Shown piece after piece: positions 16,799-24,984 of a stretch of DNA of 64,000 nt. Origin of the DNA: Nonomuraea angiospora. GTDB taxonomy: Bacteria; Actinomycetota; Actinomycetes; Streptosporangiales; Streptosporangiaceae. A program made the position numbers and the translations under genes. Under the pieces are notes generated by a model, which was not told the origin of the DNA, did no database searches, and saw only the letters and a list, made by a program, of their open reading frames with translations. Positions within the stretch are counted from its first letter, which is position 1. Every line of letters starts with the position of its first letter. The stretch is from assembly GCF_014873145.1 (NCBI RefSeq), contig NZ_JADBEK010000001.1, positions 310,001 through 374,000 on the forward strand, read 5' to 3'.

Positions 16799-18928
16799 TC
16801 AGTAGACGACGATCTTGCCGGTGTTCTGCGGGAAGATAGCGTCGTTGTAGAAGTACTCGCCCGCGGCGCCGAACGTGTGGGTGAACGACTGGCCGGGCAT
16901 CAGCACGCCGCTGTCGAACTCGTACTCGAAGAACGACACGGCGGCGTGCGCGGACCTGTTGTCGGCCGGGTTGACGAAGGTGACCGTCGTGCCCTTCGGC
17001 ACCCGCAGGTGCTGGGGTGACATGGCGTTCTGGGCGACGGTGTTCTCGGTCGCGCCGGGCCGCTGGTTGGCGGCGTCCCAGATCCGGCCGAGCGTGACGG
17101 TGGTGCCGGCCACGGCCGCCGCCCTGATGTCGTTGCGCTTCCTGGGCGGCGTGGGCGTGGCCGCCGGGGGCACCTTGCCGCCCAGCTTGAACGCCCACAG
17201 GTGGTCGCCGCGCGGGATGTCCGGATACGGCAGCCCGTTGCCGCCGGCCAGGACCGCGACGTACTGCTCGCCGTCGATCTCGTAGCTGATCGGGCTGGTG
17301 TGCACGCCGGCGCCGCACTGGAAGCTCCACAGGATCCGGCCGTCGGTGTCGTCCATGGCGTGCAGCAGCCCGTCGGGCCCGCCCTGGAACATCACCCGGC
17401 CGCCGGTGGTCAGGATGCCGTTGCCGTGCGCCAGCGACCACTCGCGGTCGAGGGTCCACACCGGCTTGTTGGTGCGCGGGTCCACGGCCGCGATGCCGCC
17501 CGCGAAGTACTCGCCCAGCGGGCGCGAGGTGTTGACCCGGCCGTCGTGGGTGTTGGAGAAACCGGAGTTGATCAGCCCGTACCCCACGTAGATCCAGCCC
17601 GTGTGCGGGTTGTACGACAGGTGCGCCCAGTCCGCGCCGCCGCCCGCGCCCGGGAAGATGATCGTGGCCCGGTCCCAGTGCGGCGTGTAGAGGCCGCCCC
17701 AGGCGTAGAACGGCACCGGCCTGGTCGCCTTGTCGAACTCGGGCGCCTGCGTGATGAACGGCTCACCGCCGGGGAAGGGCTGCGTCGGCGCGGTCTTCTG
17801 CCGGGGGTCCTGCGGCACGGGGCGTTCCTCCACGCCGTGCAGCGGCTCGCCGCTCTCCCGGTCGAGGACGTAGAACATGCCGGCCTTGCTGCCGTAGACG
17901 ACGGCCCGGCGCGTCCTGCCCTTGACCTTGATGTCCACCAGCACCGGAGCCATGACGTTGTCCAGGTCCCAGATGTCGTGGTGCACCGACTGGAAGTGCC
18001 ACCTGCGCTTGCCGGTCCTGGCCTCGATGGCCACGATCGAGTTGGCGAACAGGTTGTCGCCGCCCCGGCCGGAGCCGTCCAGGCGCGGGTAGGAGCCGCC
18101 GAACGTCCAGTAGACCAGGCCCAGCTCCGGGTCGACGGCCGGGTGGATCCACGGCACCGCGCCGCCGGTCTTCCAGGACCCGCCCTCCCAGGTGTCGTTG
18201 CCGAACTGGCCCTCGCCGGGGCACGCCCAGAAGGTCCAGGCGACCTCGCCGGTGGCGGCCTCCAGCGCGTACGCCCGGCCGCGCGCGCCGCCGGTGCTGC
18301 CCTGCATGCCGACGTAGATCAGGCCGTCGTGGTAGACGACGGCGCCGGCCAGGGTGCCGGTCAGGCCGCCACATTGGCCATTTTGCGGGTCGCAGCCGCC
18401 GGTGTCGCCGCCGCCCTCGTCGTCGGTGATGAGCTGCCGCTGCCAGACGACCTGCCCGGTCTCCTTCTTCAGGGCGTAGACGATGTTGGCGCCCGAGGTG
18501 GAGAAGACCAGGCCCTCGCCGAGGGCGACGCCGCGCATGTTGGTCTGCCTGGTGCCGAGGTTGGTCTTCCACCTGATCGCGCCGGTGCGGCCGTCCACGG
18601 CGAAGACGTTCTGCTGCGTGGTCTGCACGTACAGGACGCCGTTCTCGACGACGCAGGTGCTCTGCTGGTGCGCCGCGGTGCTGCCGCCCTCGAGGTTGAC
18701 GTGCCAGGCGCCGCCCAGGCGGCTCAGGTTCCTGGCGGTGATCTGCTTGAGCGGGGAGTGGTTGTGGTTGCCCAGGTTGCCGCAGACCTTGGGGAAGTCC
18801 TTGCCGGCGACGCCGAGGGAGGCCGGCTGGCGTTCCGTGGCGGCCGTGGCGGGTTCCGCGACCGTGGCGGCGGTGGTCAGCGCCGCGGCCGCGCCGATGA
18901 GGAAGTTGCGTCGTTCCACTGGCACCAC
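16799..18928 (-). CDS. Secreted PQQ-type quinoprotein dehydrogenase with C-terminal cupredoxin-like domain
   Basis: This 709-residue protein has a Tat-like leader (ERRNFLIGAAAALTTAATVAEPATA) and an eight-bladed beta-propeller typical of quinoprotein alcohol dehydrogenases, with repeated W motifs (GAIRWKTNLG, GEVAWTFWACPG, GRILWSFQCGAGVHTSPISYEI). A C-terminal domain of about 100 residues reads as a cupredoxin (LRVPKGTTVTFVNPADNRSAHAAV, PGQSFTHTFGAAGEYFY). The usual Cys-x-x-His copper ligands at its end are missing: the sequence runs YFYNDAIFPQNTGKIVVY. The protein probably oxidises an alcohol or sugar outside the membrane; substrate unknown. No PQQ biosynthesis genes are visible here. Its promoter carries the tandem IclR-type sites. 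Confidence 0.82.
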   Translation of the reverse strand: MVPVERRNFLIGAAAALTTAATVAEPATAATERQPASLGVAGKDFPKVCGNLGNHNHSPLKQITARNLSRLGGAWHVNLEGGSTAAHQQSTCVVENGVLYVQTTQQNVFAVDGRTGAIRWKTNLGTRQTNMRGVALGEGLVFSTSGANIVYALKKETGQVVWQRQLITDDEGGGDTGGCDPQNGQCGGLTGTLAGAVVYHDGLIYVGMQGSTGGARGRAYALEAATGEVAWTFWACPGEGQFGNDTWEGGSWKTGGAVPWIHPAVDPELGLVYWTFGGSYPRLDGSGRGGDNLFANSIVAIEARTGKRRWHFQSVHHDIWDLDNVMAPVLVDIKVKGRTRRAVVYGSKAGMFYVLDRESGEPLHGVEERPVPQDPRQKTAPTQPFPGGEPFITQAPEFDKATRPVPFYAWGGLYTPHWDRATIIFPGAGGGADWAHLSYNPHTGWIYVGYGLINSGFSNTHDGRVNTSRPLGEYFAGGIAAVDPRTNKPVWTLDREWSLAHGNGILTTGGRVMFQGGPDGLLHAMDDTDGRILWSFQCGAGVHTSPISYEIDGEQYVAVLAGGNGLPYPDIPRGDHLWAFKLGGKVPPAATPTPPRKRNDIRAAAVAGTTVTLGRIWDAANQRPGATENTVAQNAMSPQHLRVPKGTTVTFVNPADNRSAHAAVSFFEYEFDSGVLMPGQSFTHTFGAAGEYFYNDAIFPQNTGKIVVY

Positions 18929-18937
18929 ACCTTCAGT

Positions 18938-18975
18938 GGTCCGCTAGATGGACCTATAGATCCGTATGACGGACG
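18938..18975 (-). promoter_or_regulatory. Tandem IclR-type operator before the quinoprotein gene
   Basis: GGTCCGCTAGATGGACC (18938-18954) and GATCCGTATGACGGACG (18959-18975), 21 bp apart. The proximal element ends only about 10 bp from the GTG start. Confidence 0.65.
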
Positions 18976-19040
18976 CACCATAAGCCTCGGCCGATCGTGA
19001 AGGCAAGAGCTTGTCCGATGCCGGGGCGATGGCTACGCTC

Positions 19041-19078
19041 AAACCTCGTAGTGGACCAGCCGATCCGTCTAGTGGATC
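19041..19078 (+). promoter_or_regulatory. Tandem IclR-type operator before the ThuA-like gene
   Basis: AAACCTCGTAGTGGACC (19041-19057, strong right half) and GATCCGTCTAGTGGATC (19062-19078, nearly perfect palindrome), 21 bp apart and ending 16 bp before the ATG. It is the mirror arrangement of the site at 18938, on the other gene of this divergent pair. Confidence 0.65.
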
Positions 19079-19094
19079 GAAGTGCGAGGTGCCC

Positions 19095-20036
19095 ATGCGT
19101 AGCAAACTGTCGGTCGCCGCCCTAACCGGCGCGGCGGCACTCCTGCTCACCGCCACCGCTCCCAGCTCCGCCGCCTCACGCGAGGCGGCACAGAACCTCG
19201 GCGATCCGGACTACGGCGTCTGCCGCGGCACCGACCCGCGCTGCTACCACGACTGGGGCAACTTCGACCCCGCCAAGGGCTACCGGCTGCTCGTCTACAG
19301 CCGCACCGCCGGCCCGCGCCACGCCCACCTCGGCACCCCGCTCGGTCCCGGGCTCAACCCGCCGCTCAACGACGACAACGTCGCGATCAAGGCCGTGCTC
19401 AAGCTGGGCCAGGACAACGGCTTCGCCGTCGACTACACCGAGGACGTCGCCCAGCTGTCCTCGGCGGGGCGGCTGCTGCCGTATAACGCGGTGATGTTCC
19501 TCAGCACCACCAGGGACGCCCTCGACGACGCGGCGCAGACCGCGCTGCGGCAGTACATCCGGGCCGGGGGCGGGTTCGTCGGCGTGCACAACGCCTTCGG
19601 CACCGAGTACAACTGGCCCTGGTACGAAGGGCTGCTCGGCAACGCCAACTTCTACGACCACGCCGCCAACCAGCCGGGCACCGTCGTCACCGCCGACCGG
19701 CGCGACGCCTCCACCCAGGGGCTGCCGCAGCGCTGGGCCTTCAGCGACGAGTGGTACAACCTCGTCCCGTTCCCCACGCGCGTCCGCGTCCTGGCCAAGG
19801 TGGACGAGAGCACGCTGGCCCGCGGCGTGCGCGGCAACCTCGGCCACCCCGGACACGGCGGCGACCATCCGGTCAGCTGGTGCCAGTACTACGACGGCGG
19901 CAGGGCCTGGCTCACGACCCTCGGCCACGACGTCAAGGCGTGGACCGACGAGCCGCTGGACGGCGACCAGTACTTCGTCCAGCACCTGCTCGGCGGCGTG
20001 AAGTCCGTCATGGGCATGGCGCCCTTCTGCCGCTGA
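19095..20036 (+). CDS. Secreted ThuA-domain protein
   Basis: This 313-residue protein has a Sec signal (MRSKLSVAALTGAAALLLTA, cleaved near APSSAA). The rest is the class-I-glutamine-amidotransferase-like ThuA fold: YRLLVYSRTAGPRHAHL, YNAVMFLSTTRDALDDAAQTALRQYIRAGGGFVGVHNAF and the late AWLTTLGHDVKAW. ThuA is linked to trehalose/sugar utilisation and is often found next to secreted sugar dehydrogenases, but its reaction is not firmly known. The frame opens at 19011; ATG 19095 is preferred because it gives a clean signal peptide and leaves the operator upstream. Four cysteines in the mature protein (CRGTDPRCYH, SWCQYY, FCR) may form disulfides. Confidence 0.8.
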   Translation: MRSKLSVAALTGAAALLLTATAPSSAASREAAQNLGDPDYGVCRGTDPRCYHDWGNFDPAKGYRLLVYSRTAGPRHAHLGTPLGPGLNPPLNDDNVAIKAVLKLGQDNGFAVDYTEDVAQLSSAGRLLPYNAVMFLSTTRDALDDAAQTALRQYIRAGGGFVGVHNAFGTEYNWPWYEGLLGNANFYDHAANQPGTVVTADRRDASTQGLPQRWAFSDEWYNLVPFPTRVRVLAKVDESTLARGVRGNLGHPGHGGDHPVSWCQYYDGGRAWLTTLGHDVKAWTDEPLDGDQYFVQHLLGGVKSVMGMAPFCR

Positions 20037-20051
20037 GCAGGCGCCGGCGGG

Positions 20052-21248
20052 TCACCAGGTGACGGGCAGCTCGTAGACGCCGTAGACCTGGCCGTCGTGC
20101 TTGAAGGGGATCTGCTCCAGCTCCGCCGCCAGCCGCAGCGACGGGACGCGCCGGTAGAGCGTGCTGTAGGCCACCTGCAGCTCCATCCGCGCCAGCGGCT
20201 GGCCCAGGCACTGGTGGACGCCGAAGCCGAAGGCCACGTGGCGGCGGGCGTCGCGGCGGATGTCCAGCTCGTCGGGGTCGGGGAAGATCGCGGGGTCGCG
20301 GTTGGCGATGTCGTTGGCCATGATCATCCCCTCGCCGGCGCGGATGACCTGGCCGCCGATCTCGATGTCCGCCAGCGCGACCCGGCGGCGGCCGCTGTGG
20401 GTGATGTTGAGGTAGCGCAGCAGCTCCTCCACCGCGCTGGCGACCAGCCGCGGGTCGTCGTTGTGGCGCAGGAGGGCGAGCTGGCCCGGGTGCCGCAGGA
20501 GGGCGAGCGTGCCGAGGGCGATCATGTTGGCGGTGGTCTCGTGCCCGGCGATCAGCAGCAGCACGCCCATCTGGGCGGCCTCCTGCCGGGTCAGCTCGCC
20601 GGCCTTGACCCGCTCGGCCAGCTTCGACAGCAGATCGTCCGCCGGGTCGGCGAGCTTGTCGCCCATCAGGGAGTCCAGGTACTCGAACAGCCTCGCACCG
20701 GCGGCGGCCCGCTCCTCGGGCGTCGCGCTGCGCCTGATGACGGTCTTGCTGTTCTCCTGGAAGAAGTCGTGGTCGGCGTACGGCACGCCGAGCAGCGCGC
20801 AGATCACCAGCGAGGGCACCGGCAGCGCGAACGCCTCCACCAGGTCCACCGGCTTCGGGCCGGCCAGCAGGTCGTCGATCAGGTCGTCCACGATCTTCTG
20901 CACGGCCGGGCGCAGGGACTCCGTCCGCCTGACGGTGAACTGGGCCTGCACCATCCGCCGCAGCCGGGCGTGCTCGGGGTCGTCCATCATGATGAAGCTG
21001 ATCGTGCCGCCGGCGCCGATGCGGGGTGCCTGGATCGGGTAGCCGGCGCGGGTGACGTCGGCGCTGACCCTGGGGTCGGCCAGCAGCGCCCGCTGCTCGG
21101 CGTACGTGGTCACCAGCCACGGGGTGCTGCCGTCCCACAACCTGACCTTGGCCAGCGGCCCCTCCTCCTGCAGGGTGCGCAGGGGCGGCGGCGGGTCGAA
21201 CGGGCAGCCCGCCGCTCTGGCCATGGGAAACTCGTGGATCTCGGTCAT
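20052..21248 (-). CDS. Cytochrome P450, actinobacterial class I type
   Basis: The 398-residue haem monooxygenase has the I-helix motif LLLIAGHETTANMI, the ExxR-containing K helix (AVEELLRYLNI precedes it; the charge-pair segment is RRRVALADIEI), and the haem loop HVAFGFGVHQCLGQPLARMEL with the axial Cys near residue 345. Length and motifs match soluble CYP105/107-like enzymes that need a ferredoxin and a reductase; neither is next to it. Such enzymes hydroxylate natural products or xenobiotics. ATG 21248 overlaps the stop of a 50-codon TetR-like fragment (ATGA). It is convergent with the ThuA gene only 15 bp away. Confidence 0.92.
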   Translation of the reverse strand: MTEIHEFPMARAAGCPFDPPPPLRTLQEEGPLAKVRLWDGSTPWLVTTYAEQRALLADPRVSADVTRAGYPIQAPRIGAGGTISFIMMDDPEHARLRRMVQAQFTVRRTESLRPAVQKIVDDLIDDLLAGPKPVDLVEAFALPVPSLVICALLGVPYADHDFFQENSKTVIRRSATPEERAAAGARLFEYLDSLMGDKLADPADDLLSKLAERVKAGELTRQEAAQMGVLLLIAGHETTANMIALGTLALLRHPGQLALLRHNDDPRLVASAVEELLRYLNITHSGRRRVALADIEIGGQVIRAGEGMIMANDIANRDPAIFPDPDELDIRRDARRHVAFGFGVHQCLGQPLARMELQVAYSTLYRRVPSLRLAAELEQIPFKHDGQVYGVYELPVTW

Positions 21249-21397
21249 CGCCGGCTTCCTTTGCGCTCGATCCGCTCGGTGTGCCTGCGCACGATCGCGC
21301 GTACGAGGTCGGTCTTCGTGCCGAAGTGGTAGCCGACAGCGGCGCGGCTCTCACCGCATCCTTGACCCACATGACCTCCCCGAGTCGGCCCCTCCAT
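21245..21397 (-). pseudogene. TetR DNA-binding-domain fragment, coupled to P450
   Basis: A 50-codon frame from ATG 21397 ends in TGA that overlaps the P450 ATG. Its middle reads ESRAAVGYHFGTKTDLV, followed by RAIVRRHTERIERK. This is the recognition helix plus YHFGTK motif that closes a TetR HTH domain. The usual first helices and the entire ligand-binding domain are missing; the N terminus is Gly-rich and non-homologous. It is most simply a deleted regulator whose tail now serves as a translational leader for the P450. A functional mini-protein is less likely. Confidence 0.6.
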
Positions 21398-21485
21398 GTC
21401 AGCCAATCAGGTGGCAGTAGGTAAGTCAAGCGACTGATTTAATACCTGGCCAAAAGTGTCGGCGGCGCTGGTTAGTGTCCCCGCT
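21398..21485. promoter_or_regulatory. Divergent promoter region of P450 and DUF6493-like gene
   Basis: The region contains AGTC-AAGC-GACT (21424-21435), a compact inverted repeat within an AT-rich patch. On the minus strand TTGACT is a -35-like element. On the plus strand TTAGTGT lies 6-8 bp before GTG 21486 and would give a leaderless mRNA. Confidence 0.35.
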
Positions 21486-24050
21486 GTGGATCACTGGGGA
21501 GAGATCGAGAAGCTGATCGTGGCCTGCCAGGCCGACCGGCTCGCCGAGCGGGTCAAGGGGCTGGACGAGCAGGCCCGCAAGGACGTCGCGGCCCGATTAC
21601 CGGAGCTGCTGAAGGAGCTGCGCGCCCGGTTCGACCGATGGGACGACGGCCTGGTCGCCCACGGCAGCGCGTTGCGGGTGGCGGGCGCGGGCACCCTCGG
21701 CGGGGCGGCGGCCGTGGCGTCCTGGCTCTACCGGCGCGACTTCGCGCCGCAGTGGGACGGCCCCGACTCCGACGTCCACCTCGTCCTCGGGGTGCTGGCC
21801 GACCGGCCGGCCGCCTGGCGTGCCGACCTGGCCGAGCGGCTGGTGCTGCGCATGCGCGTGCCCGACGACCGCGGCATGGCGCTCGCCCTGGCCCTGCTGC
21901 GCGAGACCGGCATCGAGCCGCCGCCGCACGATCCGCTGGTGGCCGGCTGGGTGAGCGGCGAGCCGAGGTCGTCCCTGTCCGCCGACCCGCTGCTCGACCA
22001 CCTGCTGCCGCGCCTGTTCGAGGCCCAGGGGGTGGGCCGGGTGCTCCAGTGGGAGAAGGCGTCGGGGAAGGGCTGGCTGCGGGCGCTGCTGGCGGCAGCC
22101 GAGTCGGGCCGGGTGAAGCGCGAGGCGCTGATCGACGGCTGCGTGCGCCGCTTCCTGCTCGGCGGCACGGCCATCGACCTGCGCTTCTTCGTACGCCTGC
22201 ACGAGGCGCTGGATCCCGCGCCCGCCGAGGCGGCCGCCCGCGCCCGCGACTACCTGCGCCTGCTGCCCGCCTCCCCTGGCCCGGTCGCCGAGCTGGCCGT
22301 CAAGCGCCTGCGCGCCTGCGGCGAGCTCACCGCCGACGACCTGGCCGAGGCGTGGGAGTCGCTGCTGTTCCGCCCCGAGCGCAAGCTGGTGCGCGCCGGG
22401 ATGTCGTGGCTCGACCGTTCCGTGCGGCGCGCGCCCGAGCTGGCCGGCCTGGTCGCCGCGCCGCTGGCCGGCGCGTTCGCCGCCGACTCGGCCGAACTGC
22501 AGGAGAAGGCCGTCGAGCTGGCCGTCGCCCACGCCGGCCGCATGACCGAGGAGGGGCGCGCCACCGTACGCGAGGCGATCGAGCTGCTCCCGCCCCACCT
22601 CGGCCTGCGGGCCGCCACCGCCTTCGCGGGCGGCAGCGTGGCCGAGGGCGAGCCCGCGTTCGTGCCGCCGCCGCTGCCCGCGGCGCCCGAACGCGCCGTC
22701 GCCTTCCCGCCTCCGATCGAGTCCATCGAGGAGCTGACGACGGAGGCGGACCGCTCCTGGAAGACCTGGGAACGGCTGCTCGCCGGGTTCGTCACGCTCG
22801 CCGGCCGCGACCGGGCGGGCCTGGCGGCGGAGCTGCGGCCCCGGCTGATCGGCGGGCCCTATTGGATATACCGGGAGGAGAGCTGGGAACGGGTCGAGCA
22901 GTGGCTTGAGGGTGCCATGCGTGCCCTGACCGCGACCGCGGCCGCCCAGCGCGCCTGGCTGCGCTACATGCCGAAGACCCGGCGGGCCGCCCCGCTCCTG
23001 CTGCTGTTGCATCGCGCGGCGGAGATCCTGCGGGCCGTCGAGGAGGACACCCTGCCGCCGCTGCTACTGGCCACGCCCACGCACAGCACCGGGCACGTGG
23101 CGGCGGCCGAGCTCGTGCGGCGGCTGGAGGTGATCGAGGCGGCCGGGGCCAAGCCGCTGGCCGCCGACCTCCAGCAGGCGTTGCTGCGCCTGCCGCGCAC
23201 CCCGGATCCCGAGGCCGTGCGGCGGGCCGCGCGCCTGACGTCAGGCGCGGGCCGCATCGTCGCCGGGTGGACCTGCCCGGAGGTCACGGTCGAGCTCGAG
23301 TGGCGGTGCGGCGACGAAGGCGAAGGCCACGACTGGCACGACCGCAGCCACGACCACGACGTACGCCTGGTGCCGTCGGCCACCGCCGCGCCCACCGGGC
23401 TGCCGCTGGTCGACCTGATGCTCAGCGTCCCTGAACACTCTGGCGACGCAGAGCACCGGGCCTGGTGGCCCTCGACGCTGCCCTCCCACCGCGAGGTCGC
23501 CGCCGCGTACCTCATGCCATGCGTGTTCAGGCGCTTCTGGGGCGAGGACACCGTCGGGCCGGAGCAGGCCCGCGCGCTCGCCCGCGCGGAGGGGCCGGTC
23601 GGGACGGCCTTCGCGGTCGTCCTCGCCCGGGTCCTGGGCGACCCGCGGATGCCCGAGTCGGTCGACGTCCTGCTGGAGAGCGCCGCGCGGGACGAGCTGC
23701 CCGCGGAGGAGGTCGGCCGCCAGGCCGGGCTCCTCCTGGCCAGCGGCGAGCTCCGGATGATCGACATGATCGCCGCGCTGGAGGCCGCGGCCCGGCGTGG
23801 CGCCCACGCGCACGTGTGGCGGATCGCCGCGACCGCCCTGCCCATCTTGCTGCCCGCGCCGGGCGAGCGCCCCCGCAACGGCCTGGCCGACTTCGTCGCC
23901 CTCGCCGCCGCGGCGGCCGGATGGTCCGGAGCGCGTGGCGAGATCCCCGAGGTACGCGCCATGGCAGCCCGCAGGGGCGGCAGCGGCCTGCTGCGCGAGA
24001 TCCGCCGGCTGCACGACCTGCTCACCGGCGACGACGGCCAGGAAGGATGA
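21486..24050 (+). CDS. DUF6493-like large helical-repeat protein
   Basis: This cytoplasmic protein has 854 residues from GTG 21486 and no signal or membrane segment. The N-terminal 400 residues are a run of Leu/Ala-rich helices (EKLIVACQADRLAERVKGLDEQARKDVAARLPELLKEL style), as in HEAT/ARM-like solenoids. The central part has Trp-rich patches (SWKTWERLLAGFVTLAGRDRAGL) and a histidine-rich segment (GHDWHDRSHDHDVRL). I associate this architecture with the actinobacterial DUF6493 family, whose function is unknown; the family name is from memory and needs checking. An alternative start is GTG 21456. The next gene overlaps by 4 bp, so the two proteins probably work together. Confidence 0.6.
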   Translation: MDHWGEIEKLIVACQADRLAERVKGLDEQARKDVAARLPELLKELRARFDRWDDGLVAHGSALRVAGAGTLGGAAAVASWLYRRDFAPQWDGPDSDVHLVLGVLADRPAAWRADLAERLVLRMRVPDDRGMALALALLRETGIEPPPHDPLVAGWVSGEPRSSLSADPLLDHLLPRLFEAQGVGRVLQWEKASGKGWLRALLAAAESGRVKREALIDGCVRRFLLGGTAIDLRFFVRLHEALDPAPAEAAARARDYLRLLPASPGPVAELAVKRLRACGELTADDLAEAWESLLFRPERKLVRAGMSWLDRSVRRAPELAGLVAAPLAGAFAADSAELQEKAVELAVAHAGRMTEEGRATVREAIELLPPHLGLRAATAFAGGSVAEGEPAFVPPPLPAAPERAVAFPPPIESIEELTTEADRSWKTWERLLAGFVTLAGRDRAGLAAELRPRLIGGPYWIYREESWERVEQWLEGAMRALTATAAAQRAWLRYMPKTRRAAPLLLLLHRAAEILRAVEEDTLPPLLLATPTHSTGHVAAAELVRRLEVIEAAGAKPLAADLQQALLRLPRTPDPEAVRRAARLTSGAGRIVAGWTCPEVTVELEWRCGDEGEGHDWHDRSHDHDVRLVPSATAAPTGLPLVDLMLSVPEHSGDAEHRAWWPSTLPSHREVAAAYLMPCVFRRFWGEDTVGPEQARALARAEGPVGTAFAVVLARVLGDPRMPESVDVLLESAARDELPAEEVGRQAGLLLASGELRMIDMIAALEAAARRGAHAHVWRIAATALPILLPAPGERPRNGLADFVALAAAAAGWSGARGEIPEVRAMAARRGGSGLLREIRRLHDLLTGDDGQEG

Positions 24051-24964
24051 CCATGGCGGCCAGACGATCCGGAAAGAACAGACACTGGCGCACCCGGCAC
24101 GACGAGGGCCACGCCCTGCGGCTGGAGATCGGCGAGCTCGCCCGCGCCGCCGCCGAGCCGGGCTGGACGCGGCTGGAGGTCCGCCGCGCCCAGGTCGGCC
24201 CGCACGCGCGGACCACGCTCACCCGCGACGGCCGCGAGATCGCCGCCGAGGGGCTGGACGAGCCGTTCCAGCGCCTGCGCGAGCTCTCCTACCAGGCCGA
24301 TTCCGGCACCTGGTTCACCTGCGAGCTGGCGTTCCCGGCCGGCAGCCGGGGCTACACCGGGCGCGTCGACTGCTCCGCGCCGCCGTTCGAGGACGTGCCC
24401 GCGCCCGCGGCGCTGGCGGAGCTGACCACGTTCCCGCGCACGGAGTCGCCCGGCTGGCTGCTGGCCGCGCTGCCGACCGCCGCGCCGATCGGCATTCCCA
24501 CGACGTACGGCGAACGCTACGACCGTCGCTACAGCCGATGGGACGACGACGACTCCGACCGCCGTCCGCCGCCGCCGATCCACGGGGACGTCACCTACGT
24601 CCCGGCCACGACCATGACCTGCCGCGACTTCGGCCGGAGCGACGAGCGCCGCCAGCGCGCGGTCTTCCTGCTGGAATCGGCCGATGACGCCGAGGCCGGG
24701 CACCTCCTCGTGATGGGCCACGAGCAGGCCTACTGGGTGGCTCGCCACGGCATGCGCGGCACCGACGAGGGCGTGCGCTCCATCACCTTGGACGGGGCGG
24801 CGCTCCGGTTCGAGCTGACCCCCGAGGCCGCCGACGCCCTGGGCACCGAGACCACGTTCGAGGCCCGCCTCGAACTGCCGCCCGAGACGATCGCCGAGCT
24901 GTGCACCGCCCTGGGTGCCGTGCTCGGACCCGTCGCCCGGGCGCCGGAGCTCATCGGCTTCTGA
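24047..24964 (+). CDS. Uncharacterised protein translationally coupled to the DUF6493-like gene
   Basis: This 305-residue soluble protein has no signal or membrane segment. The N-terminal half has a basic start (ARRSGKNRHWRTRHDE) and a beta-strand-rich part around DSGTWFTCELAF, which recalls small immunity-like or DUF600-type folds only superficially. An Arg/Asp/Pro-rich linker (DRRYSRWDDDDSDRRPPPP) divides it from the C-terminal half (AVFLLESADDAEAGHLLVMGHEQAYWVARHGM, ELTPEAADALGTETTFEARLELP). No function can be assigned. ATG 24047 lies in ATGA over the preceding stop, behind GGAAGG. The coupling with the DUF6493-like gene is the main clue. Confidence 0.6.
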   Translation: MTMAARRSGKNRHWRTRHDEGHALRLEIGELARAAAEPGWTRLEVRRAQVGPHARTTLTRDGREIAAEGLDEPFQRLRELSYQADSGTWFTCELAFPAGSRGYTGRVDCSAPPFEDVPAPAALAELTTFPRTESPGWLLAALPTAAPIGIPTTYGERYDRRYSRWDDDDSDRRPPPPIHGDVTYVPATTMTCRDFGRSDERRQRAVFLLESADDAEAGHLLVMGHEQAYWVARHGMRGTDEGVRSITLDGAALRFELTPEAADALGTETTFEARLELPPETIAELCTALGAVLGPVARAPELIGF

Positions 24965-24984
24965 AGCCGGCCGGTCCGGTGCGG

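Noticed and set aside
24047..24964. Immunity protein of a toxin-antitoxin or polymorphic toxin system
   Set aside because: A short WFTCELAF-type stretch recalls some immunity folds, but no toxin gene is next to it and the similarity is too short to name.
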